Origin: Bacillota bacterium
Lineage (GTDB): Bacteria; Bacillota; Clostridia; Peptostreptococcales; Anaerovoracaceae
Length of the DNA: 5,009 nucleotides
Reading direction: 5' to 3'
Assembly: GCA_016286935.1 (NCBI GenBank)
Contig: JAEEUO010000101.1
Span: 1-5,009 of the forward strand
Program-made: the position numbers and the translations under genes
Part shown: positions 1 through 4,987 of the stretch, piece after piece
Layout of the letters: every line of letters starts with the position of its first letter
Numbering within the stretch: the first letter of the stretch is position 1
The notes under the pieces: generated by a model
Seen by the model: the letters and a program-made list of their open reading frames with translations, nothing else
Told to the model about the DNA's origin: nothing
Database searches by the model: none

Positions 1-202
1 ACATCATGATGATGACCTGCATGAAATGGCCGACGTGGAGGCAATCCGCGGTGGCGTCGAAGCCGATGTAGAATTTGACCTTTTCGCGGCCGAGGAGATC
101 GCGGATCCCCTCGTCGTCGGTCGTCTGCTCGATGAAGCCGCGCTCCTTCAGAACGTCGAATACGTTATCGAATTTGCTGATGTTGTCTGGAATCTTGAGC
201 AT
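1..202 (-). CDS. tyrS: Tyrosyl-tRNA synthetase, N-terminal part (runs off the left edge)
   Basis: This is the first 67 codons of a class I tyrosyl-tRNA synthetase, which charges tRNA-Tyr with tyrosine at the expense of ATP in the cytoplasm. The diagnostic stretch is [17 protein letters not shown] at residues 44-60: the GFD.TAD.LH pattern is typical of bacterial TyrRS, and HVGH (56-59) is the class I HIGH signature that binds ATP. The KMSKS loop and the C-terminal S4-like tRNA-binding domain would lie outside the window. The ATG at 202-200 is preceded by a purine-rich GCAGGG about 7 nt upstream, a moderate ribosome binding site. Only 27 nt separate it from the upp stop codon, so it is probably translated from the same transcript. 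There is no room for a T-box leader directly in front of it, although many Bacillota tyrS genes have one. The family call is secure despite the truncation. Confidence 0.9.
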   Translation of the reverse strand, partial: MLKIPDNISKFDNVFDVLKERGFIEQTTDDEGIRDLLGREKVKFYIGFDATADCLHVGHFMQVIIMM

Positions 203-229
203 TTGGATGCCCTGCCTTTCTGAGAGGAT

Positions 230-859
230 TTATTTCGTGCCGTAGAGGCGGTCGCCGGCGTCGCCGAGGCCCGGGACGATGTAGGCGTGCTCGTTGAGGT
301 GGTCGTCGAGCGCCGCGCAGTAGATGTCGACGTCGGGATGGGCTTCGCGGAGCTTCTGGATGCCTTCCGGAGCCGCGATGAGGCAGATGAAGTTGATCCG
401 CTTCGCGCCGCGCTGTTTGATGAAGTCGATCGCCGCGACCGCCGAGCCGCCCGTCGCGAGCATCGGGTCGACGATGTAGACCCAGCGCTTGTCGATGTCG
501 TTCGGAAGCTTGCAGTAATACTCGACCGGGAGATGGGTGTCCGGATCGCGGTAGAGGCCGATGTGGCCGACCTTCGCGTTCGGAACGAGCGAGAGCATCC
601 CGTCGACGAAGCCGAGGCCCGCGCGAAGGATCGGTACGATCGCGATGTCCTCGCCGTCGAGCATGTTGACGGTTGCCTTGCAGATCGGCGTATCGATCTC
701 GACCTGCTTCAGCGGAAGGTTGCGCGTCGCCTCAAACGTCATCAGGGTCACGACCTCCTTTGCGAGTTCGCGGAAATCCTTCGTCGGCGTCGACTGCATA
801 CGCATCAGGGATACTTTGTGCTGGATCAGCGGGTGATCGAAAATCATTAACTTGCCCAT
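230..859 (-). CDS. upp: Uracil phosphoribosyltransferase
   Basis: Converts uracil and PRPP to UMP and pyrophosphate, the main uracil salvage step, in the cytoplasm. The protein has 209 residues, the usual length. It opens with the family signature [14 protein letters not shown] (7-20). PILRAGLGF at 76-84 is the conserved active-site strand. The PRPP-binding loop is [11 protein letters not shown] at 130-140, and the uracil-binding C-terminus is [16 protein letters not shown] at 194-209. All key motifs look intact. The ATG at 859 has a strong AAGGAG site 6 nt upstream (866-871). The 54-nt gap after rpiB contains a 10-bp palindrome (AAACATGTTT, 895-904) but no convincing promoter, so it probably belongs to the prfA operon. 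It sits next to rpiB, which handles ribose 5-phosphate, the precursor of PRPP; a metabolic link is an inference. Many Bacillota keep rpiB and upp near each other. Confidence 0.97.
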   Translation of the reverse strand: MGKLMIFDHPLIQHKVSLMRMQSTPTKDFRELAKEVVTLMTFEATRNLPLKQVEIDTPICKATVNMLDGEDIAIVPILRAGLGFVDGMLSLVPNAKVGHIGLYRDPDTHLPVEYYCKLPNDIDKRWVYIVDPMLATGGSAVAAIDFIKQRGAKRINFICLIAAPEGIQKLREAHPDVDIYCAALDDHLNEHAYIVPGLGDAGDRLYGTK

Positions 860-913
860 TTTGTTCTCCTTATCGGTTTATTGGACTATAGTGTAAACAT
901 GTTTTATCGCGGG

Positions 914-1351
914 TCAGCGGATGTCGTCGAGCATGTCGATGCGGCGCTGGTGGCGGCCGCCTTCGAATTCGGTGTCGAGCCACGCGTCGACGATCGGCAG
1001 CGCCTCGTCCACGGTCAGGACGCGTCCGCCGAGCGCGAGGATGTTCGCGTTGTTGTGGCGCTTCGTCATCGTGGCCATGTACGTGTCGGTGCAGAGGCCG
1101 CAGCGCACGCCGGGGACTTTGTTCGCGGCCATGGAGATGCCGATCCCCGTTCCGCAGCAGACGACGCCGAGATCGGCTTCTCCCGAGGCGACGGTCCTTC
1201 CGCAGAGTTCGCCGTACTTCGGATAGTCGACGGAGACGGCCGCGCTGTCGGTTCCGAGATCGAGCGTTTCGAAGCCGCGCTTTTCGAGGTGTTTTTTGAC
1301 GGCTTCCTTGAGGTCGAAGCCGCCGTGGTCGCTTGCGAGTGCGATGAGCAT
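914..1351 (-). CDS. rpiB: Ribose-5-phosphate isomerase B (RpiB/LacAB family)
   Basis: Interconverts ribulose 5-phosphate and ribose 5-phosphate in the non-oxidative pentose phosphate pathway. The 145-residue length fits RpiB. Visible motifs are the N-terminal ASDHGGFDLK (6-15), the catalytic loop VVCCGTGIGISMAANK (63-78), in which Cys66 aligns with the active-site Cys66 of E. coli RpiB, RHNNANILALGGR (98-110) with the conserved His99, and the C-terminal phosphate-binding GGRHQRRID (131-139). The phosphate-binding and acid/base residues are present, which argues for RpiB rather than the related LacA/LacB galactose-6-phosphate isomerase subunits. The absence of any neighbouring lac or sugar genes supports this. 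The start is fixed by a perfect AGGAGG 8 nt upstream that overlaps the TAG stop of the preceding gene. It ends in TGA. It is co-transcribed with the Sua5-type gene (12-nt gap), an order also known from B. subtilis, where ywlC and rpiB (ywlF) are close. Confidence 0.96.
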   Translation of the reverse strand: MLIALASDHGGFDLKEAVKKHLEKRGFETLDLGTDSAAVSVDYPKYGELCGRTVASGEADLGVVCCGTGIGISMAANKVPGVRCGLCTDTYMATMTKRHNNANILALGGRVLTVDEALPIVDAWLDTEFEGGRHQRRIDMLDDIR

Positions 1352-1359
1352 AATGGGTT

Positions 1360-1365
1360 CCTCCT
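1360..1365 (-). promoter_or_regulatory. Shine-Dalgarno of rpiB overlapping the upstream stop codon
   Basis: On the minus strand the junction reads TAGGAGGAACCCATTATG. The TAG stop of the Sua5-type gene (1366-1364) shares its A and G with a perfect AGGAGG located 8 nt before the rpiB ATG. A ribosome terminating on the upstream gene therefore sits on the rpiB ribosome binding site, which suggests translational coupling. The site fixes the rpiB start. Confidence 0.85.
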
Positions 1366-2458
1366 ATACGTCGATAACGTTATATCCTGCTGATTTGAGC
1401 ATGCGGTTCATCACGGCGAAGCCGCGTTCGTCGGACTGTTTCAGGGCGCCCGCGAAGATCCGGTCGACGCCCTCGTCGTCCATCTTCCTGAGGTCCGCGA
1501 AGAGGTTTCGCGCCGCCTCCTCGAACGCGTCGTCCGAGAAGAGGATCACGCCGGCGGTAAGTCCCTCCGCCTCGGCCTTCGCCTTCTCGGTCTCGATGCG
1601 ACGGCGGACGTCGTCCGGTTCGCCCTGGAAGATCGTCATCGGCGCCTTCGGCGCGTAGTGGCGGTATTTCATGCCGGGCGCGCGCGGCGCAGGCGCGTCC
1701 TTCTCGCCTTCTAGGAGAAGACCGTCGCCGTCCGCGACGCCGTAGGGTTTGTGGTTCACGAGGAGCGCGGGGTCGATGATGACCTCGCGGCCGAGCGCCT
1801 TCGAGATCGCGGTCGGGGTGATGATGCCGGGACGCAGGATCGCGGGCGTCTCCTCCGTCAGGTCGACGATCGTCGATTCGATGCCGACCTTGCAGTCCTC
1901 GCCCCAGAGGATCATCGGGATCCGGCCGTCGAGGTCGCGGACGCAGTGGTCGCCGCGCGTCGGGGACGGCCTTCCGGAGAGGTTGGCGGACGGCGCCGCG
2001 ATCGGCACGCCGGAAAGCTGGATGAGTTCATACGCGACGGCCGAGTTCGGCATGCGGATCGCGACGGTCCCGAGGCCGCCGGTCGTGACGTCGGGGACCT
2101 TGAACGACTTCGGCAGGACCATCGTCAGAGGGCCCGGCCAGAACGTCTCCGCGAGGACCATCGCTTCGTCCGGCACTTCCGAACAGAGGCGGTAGAACTC
2201 GAAGCAGTCGGCGATGTGGACGATCAGGGGGTTGTCGGACGGACGCCCCTTCGCGGCGTAGATCTTCCCCGCCGCTTCGGGGTCGAGCGCGTTTCCCCCG
2301 AGCCCGTAGACCGTTTCGGTCGGAAACGCGACGAGCTCGCCGTTCCGGATCAGTTCCGCTGCCCGTTCGAGCGCGCGGTACTCGTCTCCCGTCCAGCGCG
2401 GAGCGGGGTAGTTCCGGACCGGCATATCGTGTTCGAATTTGAAGACGGCCGTTTCCAT
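1364..2458 (-). CDS. ywlC: L-threonylcarbamoyladenylate synthase, Sua5/YwlC (TsaC2) type
   Basis: Makes threonylcarbamoyl-AMP from threonine, bicarbonate and ATP, the first step of t6A37 formation on ANN-decoding tRNAs. The protein has 364 residues, near the length of two-domain Sua5 proteins. The YrdC domain spans about residues 28-215: PTETVYGLGGNA (46-57), the basic KGRPSDNPL patch (70-78), WPGPLT (107-112), the ATP-site PSANLSGRPSPT (156-167) and LRPG (208-211). The proline-rich linker APRAPGMKYRHYAPKAP (257-273) leads to a C-terminal Sua5 domain at about 274-364. The ATG at 2458 overlaps the prfA stop by one base (TAATG), so translation is probably coupled; no strong ribosome binding site is visible and the upstream sequence in this frame lies wholly inside prfA. 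A second possible start, Met12, lacks a better site. The gene ends in TAG. Confidence 0.94.
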   Translation of the reverse strand: METAVFKFEHDMPVRNYPAPRWTGDEYRALERAAELIRNGELVAFPTETVYGLGGNALDPEAAGKIYAAKGRPSDNPLIVHIADCFEFYRLCSEVPDEAMVLAETFWPGPLTMVLPKSFKVPDVTTGGLGTVAIRMPNSAVAYELIQLSGVPIAAPSANLSGRPSPTRGDHCVRDLDGRIPMILWGEDCKVGIESTIVDLTEETPAILRPGIITPTAISKALGREVIIDPALLVNHKPYGVADGDGLLLEGEKDAPAPRAPGMKYRHYAPKAPMTIFQGEPDDVRRRIETEKAKAEAEGLTAGVILFSDDAFEEAARNLFADLRKMDDEGVDRIFAGALKQSDERGFAVMNRMLKSAGYNVIDV

Positions 2459-3525
2459 TAGAAGTTCTTCATCCGTTCGGCCTGGTCGGCGGTGATCAGT
2501 CCGTCGACGACCTCGTCGATGTCGCCGTCCATAAAGGCGTCGAGCTTGTAGATCGTCAGGCCGATGCGGTGGTCGCTGATCCGGCCCTGGGGGAAGTTGT
2601 AGGTGCGGATGCGCTCCGAGCGGTCGCCCGAGCCGATCATCGATTTCCGCTGGTCGGCGATCTCCTTGTTGTGTTCGCGGAGCATATAGTCGTAGACGCG
2701 CGCCTTGAGGACCTTCATCGCCTTGTCGCGGTTCTTGATCTGGGACTTTTCGTCCTGGCACGTCACGACGATGCCGGTCGGGATGTGGGTCATCCGGACG
2801 GCCGACTCGGTCGTGTTGACGCACTGGCCGCCGTTTCCGGAGGAGCGGTAGACGTCTACGCGCACGTCGTCGGGATTGATCTTCACCTCGACGTCGTCGA
2901 CTTCGGGCAGGACGGCGACCGTCGCGGCGGAGGTCTGGATCCGGCCCTGGGATTCCGTTTCGGGGACGCGCTGGACGCGGTGGACGCCCGATTCGAACTT
3001 CATGCGCGAATAGGCGCCGCGTCCCTTGATGAGGACGGTCGCTTCTTTGATACCGCCGAGGCCGGTCTCGTTCGCGTCGGCGATCTCGGCCTTCCAGCCG
3101 CGCCGCTCGGCGTAGCGCGTATACATGCGGAGAAGGTCGCCCGCGAAGAGCGCCGCCTCCTCGCCGCCCGTTCCCGCGCGGATCTCGAGGATGACGTTCC
3201 GTTCGTCGTTCGGGTCCTTCGGAAGGAGCAGGATCTTCAATTCGCCGGCGTACTGTTCGAGCTTTTCCTCGAGTTCGTAGAGCTCCGCCTTCGCCATCTC
3301 GCGCATCTCATCGTCGAGCGAGCTGTCATCGAGCATCTCCTTCACGTCCGCGAGGTCTTCCTTCGCCTTCTTATAGTCTCTGTATTTCGTGACGATCGGC
3401 TCCATCTCGCCGATGTCCTTCATGCATTTCTGCCACGTCGGCTGGTCCGCGATCACCGCGGGGTCCGCGACCTTCGCGCTGAGCTCTTCGTATTTTCCTG
3501 CAATAAAGTCCAGTTTGTCGTACAT
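2458..3525 (-). CDS. prfA: Peptide chain release factor 1
   Basis: Recognises UAG and UAA in the ribosomal A site and triggers peptidyl-tRNA hydrolysis. At 355 residues it has the standard RF1 length. Residues about 1-105 form the charged helical domain 1. [20 protein letters not shown] (116-135) is the helix that reads the first base. The recognition loop is [17 protein letters not shown] (187-203), with the RF1 PxT tripeptide as PET at 188-190. The catalytic loop [12 protein letters not shown] (227-238) carries GGQ at 232-234. [23 protein letters not shown] (299-321) is the conserved C-terminal segment. Two recognition-loop residues are unusual: Glu189 in the tripeptide, and Gln197 where RF1 normally has His. 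The start ATG has an AGGAG site 10 nt upstream and a promoter at 3593-3621. The gene for the GGQ methyltransferase PrmC, usually next, is missing here. The PxT motif and lack of SPF exclude RF2. Confidence 0.97.
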   Translation of the reverse strand: MYDKLDFIAGKYEELSAKVADPAVIADQPTWQKCMKDIGEMEPIVTKYRDYKKAKEDLADVKEMLDDSSLDDEMREMAKAELYELEEKLEQYAGELKILLLPKDPNDERNVILEIRAGTGGEEAALFAGDLLRMYTRYAERRGWKAEIADANETGLGGIKEATVLIKGRGAYSRMKFESGVHRVQRVPETESQGRIQTSAATVAVLPEVDDVEVKINPDDVRVDVYRSSGNGGQCVNTTESAVRMTHIPTGIVVTCQDEKSQIKNRDKAMKVLKARVYDYMLREHNKEIADQRKSMIGSGDRSERIRTYNFPQGRISDHRIGLTIYKLDAFMDGDIDEVVDGLITADQAERMKNF

Positions 3526-3592
3526 CGCGGGCTTTCTCCTGTCCGGCGCAGTCCGTTTCGCGCCTCTGTCGTTTCGTGTTTCCTAAATTGTT

Positions 3593-3621
3593 ATTGTATC
3601 ATATCTTTTTGTGTTGCGCCA
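3593..3621 (-). promoter_or_regulatory. Probable promoter of the prfA operon
   Basis: Reading leftwards, TGGCGC (3621-3616) is a poor -35, followed by 17 bp and TACAAT (3598-3593), a 5/6 match to the -10. A TG one base before the -10 makes it an extended -10 element, which can offset the weak -35. The spacer is A-rich. Transcription would start near 3586 and give a leader of about 60 nt. That leader contains a small GGCGC/GCGCC hairpin (3545-3564, 10-nt loop) and the prfA ribosome binding site at 3536-3540. It lies in the only AT-rich patch between fic and prfA, which supports the call. Confidence 0.7.
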
Positions 3622-3660
3622 CGAAAAAGAATCCGTCGGCGGCGGTCAGGGCGCGTCGTT

Positions 3661-4440
3661 TTACTGACCCGTCTGGTACGCGCTGTACCCTTCGTAGTAA
3701 TAGCTCGCGTCGACGCCCTTCATATATACTTCGCGGTCGTTGACTTTGTCCGTCAGCGCGCTCCTGAGCAGATAGCGGATCTCGAGATCGTTGACCGGGC
3801 TCCGTTCCATCGCGGAGAGATATGCGTCCTTGTCGATACGGCTCCAGTCTACGACGACGCCGAGGTCTTTCTTCAGCATCGTATCAAGCCAGATCCGCAT
3901 GCTCCGGCCGTTACCCTCGCGGAACGGATGCGCGATGTTCATCTCCACGTACTTCGCGATGATCTCTTCGTACGTCGTTTCGGGCATCGCCGAGACGTTT
4001 TCGAGCGCGGCGTCAAGATACATCACAGGCGCAAACCGGAAACTTCCCTTCGCAAGGTTCACGGAGCGCGTCTTTCCCGCAAAGTCGTATACGTCCTGAA
4101 ACAGATACGCGTGGATCGCCGCGAGCCCGCGGTATGTCCCGACCTCGATCGTATCCAGAAGCCCGCGTTCGAACAGTTCCGCGGCGCGCCGCTTCGTCCA
4201 CCGTTCTTCCGCGTTCGCGAGCTTCGCGCTGTCCGTGATCCCGAATTTGTTTTCAAGCGCCATGTTTGTTTTCCTCTCGCTGCCGAGACCGTTCAATGCC
4301 CGGATCAGTTCCTTCACGCTGCCCTGCTTGTTGTCCAGACCGTCGAGCCATTCGAGGATGTCACGATCCGTCCGATTGTTCAGTTTGAGTTTGAACTGGG
4401 TCGTGTGTTCGCGATCCCACGTTTCCTTGTACTTGCTCAT
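3661..4440 (-). CDS. fic: Class III Fic AMP-transferase with an N-terminal RHH-like extension
   Basis: A Fic-domain protein expected to transfer AMP from ATP to a hydroxyl side chain of a target protein. Of its 259 residues, about 80-259 closely recall Neisseria meningitidis Fic. The catalytic motif [12 protein letters not shown] (171-182) has the catalytic His171, Glu175 and both arginines. [17 protein letters not shown] (98-114) and the flap region [17 protein letters not shown] (122-138) precede it, and [15 protein letters not shown] (211-225) follows. The C-terminal SYYYEG (246-251) matches the inhibitory (S/T)xxxE(G/N) motif, making it a self-restrained class III enzyme. Residues 1-49, including [20 protein letters not shown] and [13 protein letters not shown], resemble short ribbon-helix-helix-like proteins common in Bacillota mobile DNA; a DNA-binding role is inferred. 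The ATG at 4440 has GAGGA 7 nt upstream, and earlier in-frame starts fall inside the promoter. Gyrase is a known target of some Fic toxins; the target here is unknown. No separate antitoxin gene is present. Confidence 0.92.
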   Translation of the reverse strand: MSKYKETWDREHTTQFKLKLNNRTDRDILEWLDGLDNKQGSVKELIRALNGLGSERKTNMALENKFGITDSAKLANAEERWTKRRAAELFERGLLDTIEVGTYRGLAAIHAYLFQDVYDFAGKTRSVNLAKGSFRFAPVMYLDAALENVSAMPETTYEEIIAKYVEMNIAHPFREGNGRSMRIWLDTMLKKDLGVVVDWSRIDKDAYLSAMERSPVNDLEIRYLLRSALTDKVNDREVYMKGVDASYYYEGYSAYQTGQ

Positions 4441-4447
4441 CGATCGT

Positions 4448-4452
4448 TCCTC
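4448..4452 (-). promoter_or_regulatory. Shine-Dalgarno that decides the fic start
   Basis: GAGGA lies 7 nt before the ATG at 4440-4438. The reading frame stays open upstream to a GTG at 4482, but that codon lies upstream of the expected transcription start and next to the -10 element. The ATG at 4440 is therefore the real start, adding no residues before MSKYKE. Confidence 0.8.
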
Positions 4453-4460
4453 AAATATCA

Positions 4461-4470
4461 GGGTACACCC
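4461..4470 (-). promoter_or_regulatory. Possible operator at the fic transcription start
   Basis: GGGTGTACCC is a short inverted repeat (GGGT, 2-nt centre, ACCC) covering the expected +1 of the fic promoter, between the -10 box and the ribosome binding site. A repressor bound here would block initiation, and the RHH-like N-terminus of Fic is one candidate. The repeat is short enough to arise by chance, and no second copy is seen nearby, so this is only a suggestion. Confidence 0.25.
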
Positions 4471-4472
4471 AT

Positions 4473-4501
4473 ATAATAGCACGTCTCGGCAACGCGCGCA
4501 A
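4473..4501 (-). promoter_or_regulatory. Promoter of fic
   Basis: TTGCGC (4501-4496), a 17-bp spacer and TATTAT (4478-4473) with TGC directly before it, giving an extended -10. The -35 keeps the important TTG. Transcription should start near 4466, leaving a leader of about 25 nt. It lies just downstream of the rpmE terminator, so fic appears to be its own transcription unit rather than part of the rpmE message. Confidence 0.8.
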
Positions 4502-4517
4502 GACGGTTCCGGGCACG

Positions 4518-4545
4518 AAAAAACGGACCCTTTCGGATCCGTTTT
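4518..4545 (-). terminator. Intrinsic terminator of rpmE
   Basis: In the minus direction AAAACGGATCC pairs with GGGTCCGTTTT around a GAAA tetraloop: an 11-bp stem with one T-G wobble. The run of six T at 4523-4518 forms the last four bases of the stem plus two more. It lies 30 nt after the rpmE stop codon and ends the rpmE transcript before the fic promoter. The A/T ends of the stem could let it act weakly on the other strand too. Confidence 0.93.
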
Positions 4546-4575
4546 CCATACGCGTTTCCGCGTTCGTTCGCTGAA

Positions 4576-4776
4576 TTATTCGAGACCGAATTTCTTCTTG
4601 AACTTTTCGACACGGCCGCCGCGGTTGATGAATTTCTGCTGACCGGTGAAGAACGGGTGGCAGGCGGAGCAGACGTCGAGTCTGATCTCATCTTTCGTGG
4701 ACTTGGTCATGAACGAATTCCCGCAGGCGCAAGTGACCTTGCAGTCCTTGTAATCGGGATGGATTCCTTCTTTCAT
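4576..4776 (-). CDS. rpmE: 50S ribosomal protein L31 (bL31), zinc-binding form
   Basis: A component of the large ribosomal subunit that contributes to a bridge with the small subunit. The 66-residue protein starts with the typical [11 protein letters not shown] and has the two Cys pairs of the zinc-binding (C+) paralogue: Cys16/Cys18 in TCACGN and Cys36/Cys39 in [15 protein letters not shown]. The conserved [12 protein letters not shown] closes it (53-64). An extra Cys12 is also present. The start chosen is the ATG at 4776, giving the canonical MKxGIHP; an in-frame GTG at 4794 would add six residues but would place the start upstream of the strong ribosome binding site. The gene has its own promoter, a structured leader and its own terminator, so it is monocistronic. 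Its place upstream of prfA follows the Bacillota rho-rpmE-(tdk)-prfA order. The cysteine-bearing form is zinc-dependent; in many bacteria a cysteine-free paralogue replaces it under zinc starvation, but no such paralogue or Zur-like site is evident here. Confidence 0.98.
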   Translation of the reverse strand: MKEGIHPDYKDCKVTCACGNSFMTKSTKDEIRLDVCSACHPFFTGQQKFINRGGRVEKFKKKFGLE

Positions 4777-4868
4777 TGGGTTCACCTCTTTCACATCTTT
4801 TTTCCGCTGGTCTATACAGCGAAGACTGATTCGCGGCGAAGTTGCCTGGCCATCGCAACCTAGCGCGC
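4777..4868 (-). promoter_or_regulatory. Structured 5' leader of rpmE, possible L31 autoregulatory element
   Basis: About 90 nt separate the expected transcription start from the ATG, long for a 66-codon gene. Two hairpins can be drawn. AGGTTGC/GCAACTT forms 7 bp with one wobble and a 9-nt loop (4861-4839). CGCTG/CAGCG forms 5 bp, extendable by a T-G and a T-A pair, with a 7-nt loop (4821-4805). An A-rich single-stranded run and the ribosome binding site follow. Leaders in front of rpmE have been reported as candidate L31-binding regulators in several bacterial groups; whether this belongs to one of those families cannot be settled by eye. Confidence 0.4.
4782..4790 (-). promoter_or_regulatory. 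Strong Shine-Dalgarno of rpmE
   Basis: AAGAGGTGA matches seven consecutive positions (GAGGTGA) of the ideal AGGAGGTGA and ends 5 nt before the ATG at 4776. It lies inside the extension that the upstream GTG at 4794 would create, which supports the shorter protein. Confidence 0.85.
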
Positions 4869-4874
4869 CTTATT

Positions 4875-4903
4875 ACAATACCACGCGGGGCGGGGCGGCG
4901 CAA
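4875..4903 (-). promoter_or_regulatory. Promoter of rpmE
   Basis: TTGCGC (4903-4898), a very GC-rich 17-bp spacer and TATTGT (4880-4875) preceded by TGG, an extended -10. The -35 hexamer, spacer length and TGn extension are the same as at the fic promoter. Start of transcription is expected near 4868. An A/T-rich tract lies just upstream of the -35 and could act as an UP-like element, as expected for a ribosomal protein gene. Confidence 0.75.
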
Positions 4904-4950
4904 GTCTTTTTTTGCGATTTCGGCGGCAAAAAACCGCGTTTTCAACGGGT

Positions 4951-4978
4951 GCGGCGCGGACGCGGACGTCCGCGCCGC
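4951..4978 (-). repeat. Perfect 12-bp GC-rich inverted repeat after the upstream gene
   Basis: GCGGCGCGGACG and CGTCCGCGCCGC are exact reverse complements separated by 4 nt, giving a very stable hairpin on either strand. It starts 9 nt after the TAA at 4990-4988. This is where a terminator would be expected for the upstream gene, but the nearest T-run (six T at 4933-4928, minus strand) is 17 nt beyond the stem, too far for a classical intrinsic terminator. It may protect the mRNA 3' end or act with Rho. The core CGCGGACGTCCGCG (4961-4974) is itself a palindrome. Confidence 0.7.
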
Positions 4979-4987
4979 CGGCCGTCC

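Noticed and set aside
860..913. A promoter for upp in the gap after rpiB
   Set aside because: TATAGT lacks a usable -35 at 16-18 bp, and TTTACA has only GATAAG downstream, inside the ribosome binding site. The palindrome AAACATGTTT (895-904) is short and AT-rich, so chance is likely.
1751..2461. Plus-strand open frame opposite the Sua5-type gene, and similar frames opposite upp and rpiB
   Set aside because: Compositionally biased antisense translations without motifs, lying wholly against genes with clear family signatures.
2459..2824. A 122-codon upstream extension of the Sua5-type frame into prfA
   Set aside because: The extension is an Arg/Pro/Asp-rich out-of-frame reading of prfA; YwlC-type proteins begin near the ATG at 2458, which overlaps the prfA stop as TAATG.
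3616..3663. An intrinsic terminator after fic
   Set aside because: A 6-bp GGTCAG/CTGACC stem with a 14-nt loop overlaps the fic stop, and a TTCTTTTT run lies about 18 nt further on. The parts are too weak and too far apart, so read-through from fic into prfA remains possible.
2569..4476. A 635-codon open frame on the plus strand covering prfA and fic in antisense
   Set aside because: It is a shadow of the two minus-strand genes created by GC-biased codon use. Its translation is a low-complexity Arg/Val/Asp mixture with no recognisable domain, and it spans the AT-rich prfA promoter.
4921..4942. Small A/T-rich hairpin (AAAAC GCG GTTTT, with a T-run) as a terminator of the upstream gene
   Set aside because: The stem is five pairs, mostly A-T, with a 3-nt loop, too weak to act alone; it is more likely incidental to the AT-rich region upstream of the rpmE promoter.
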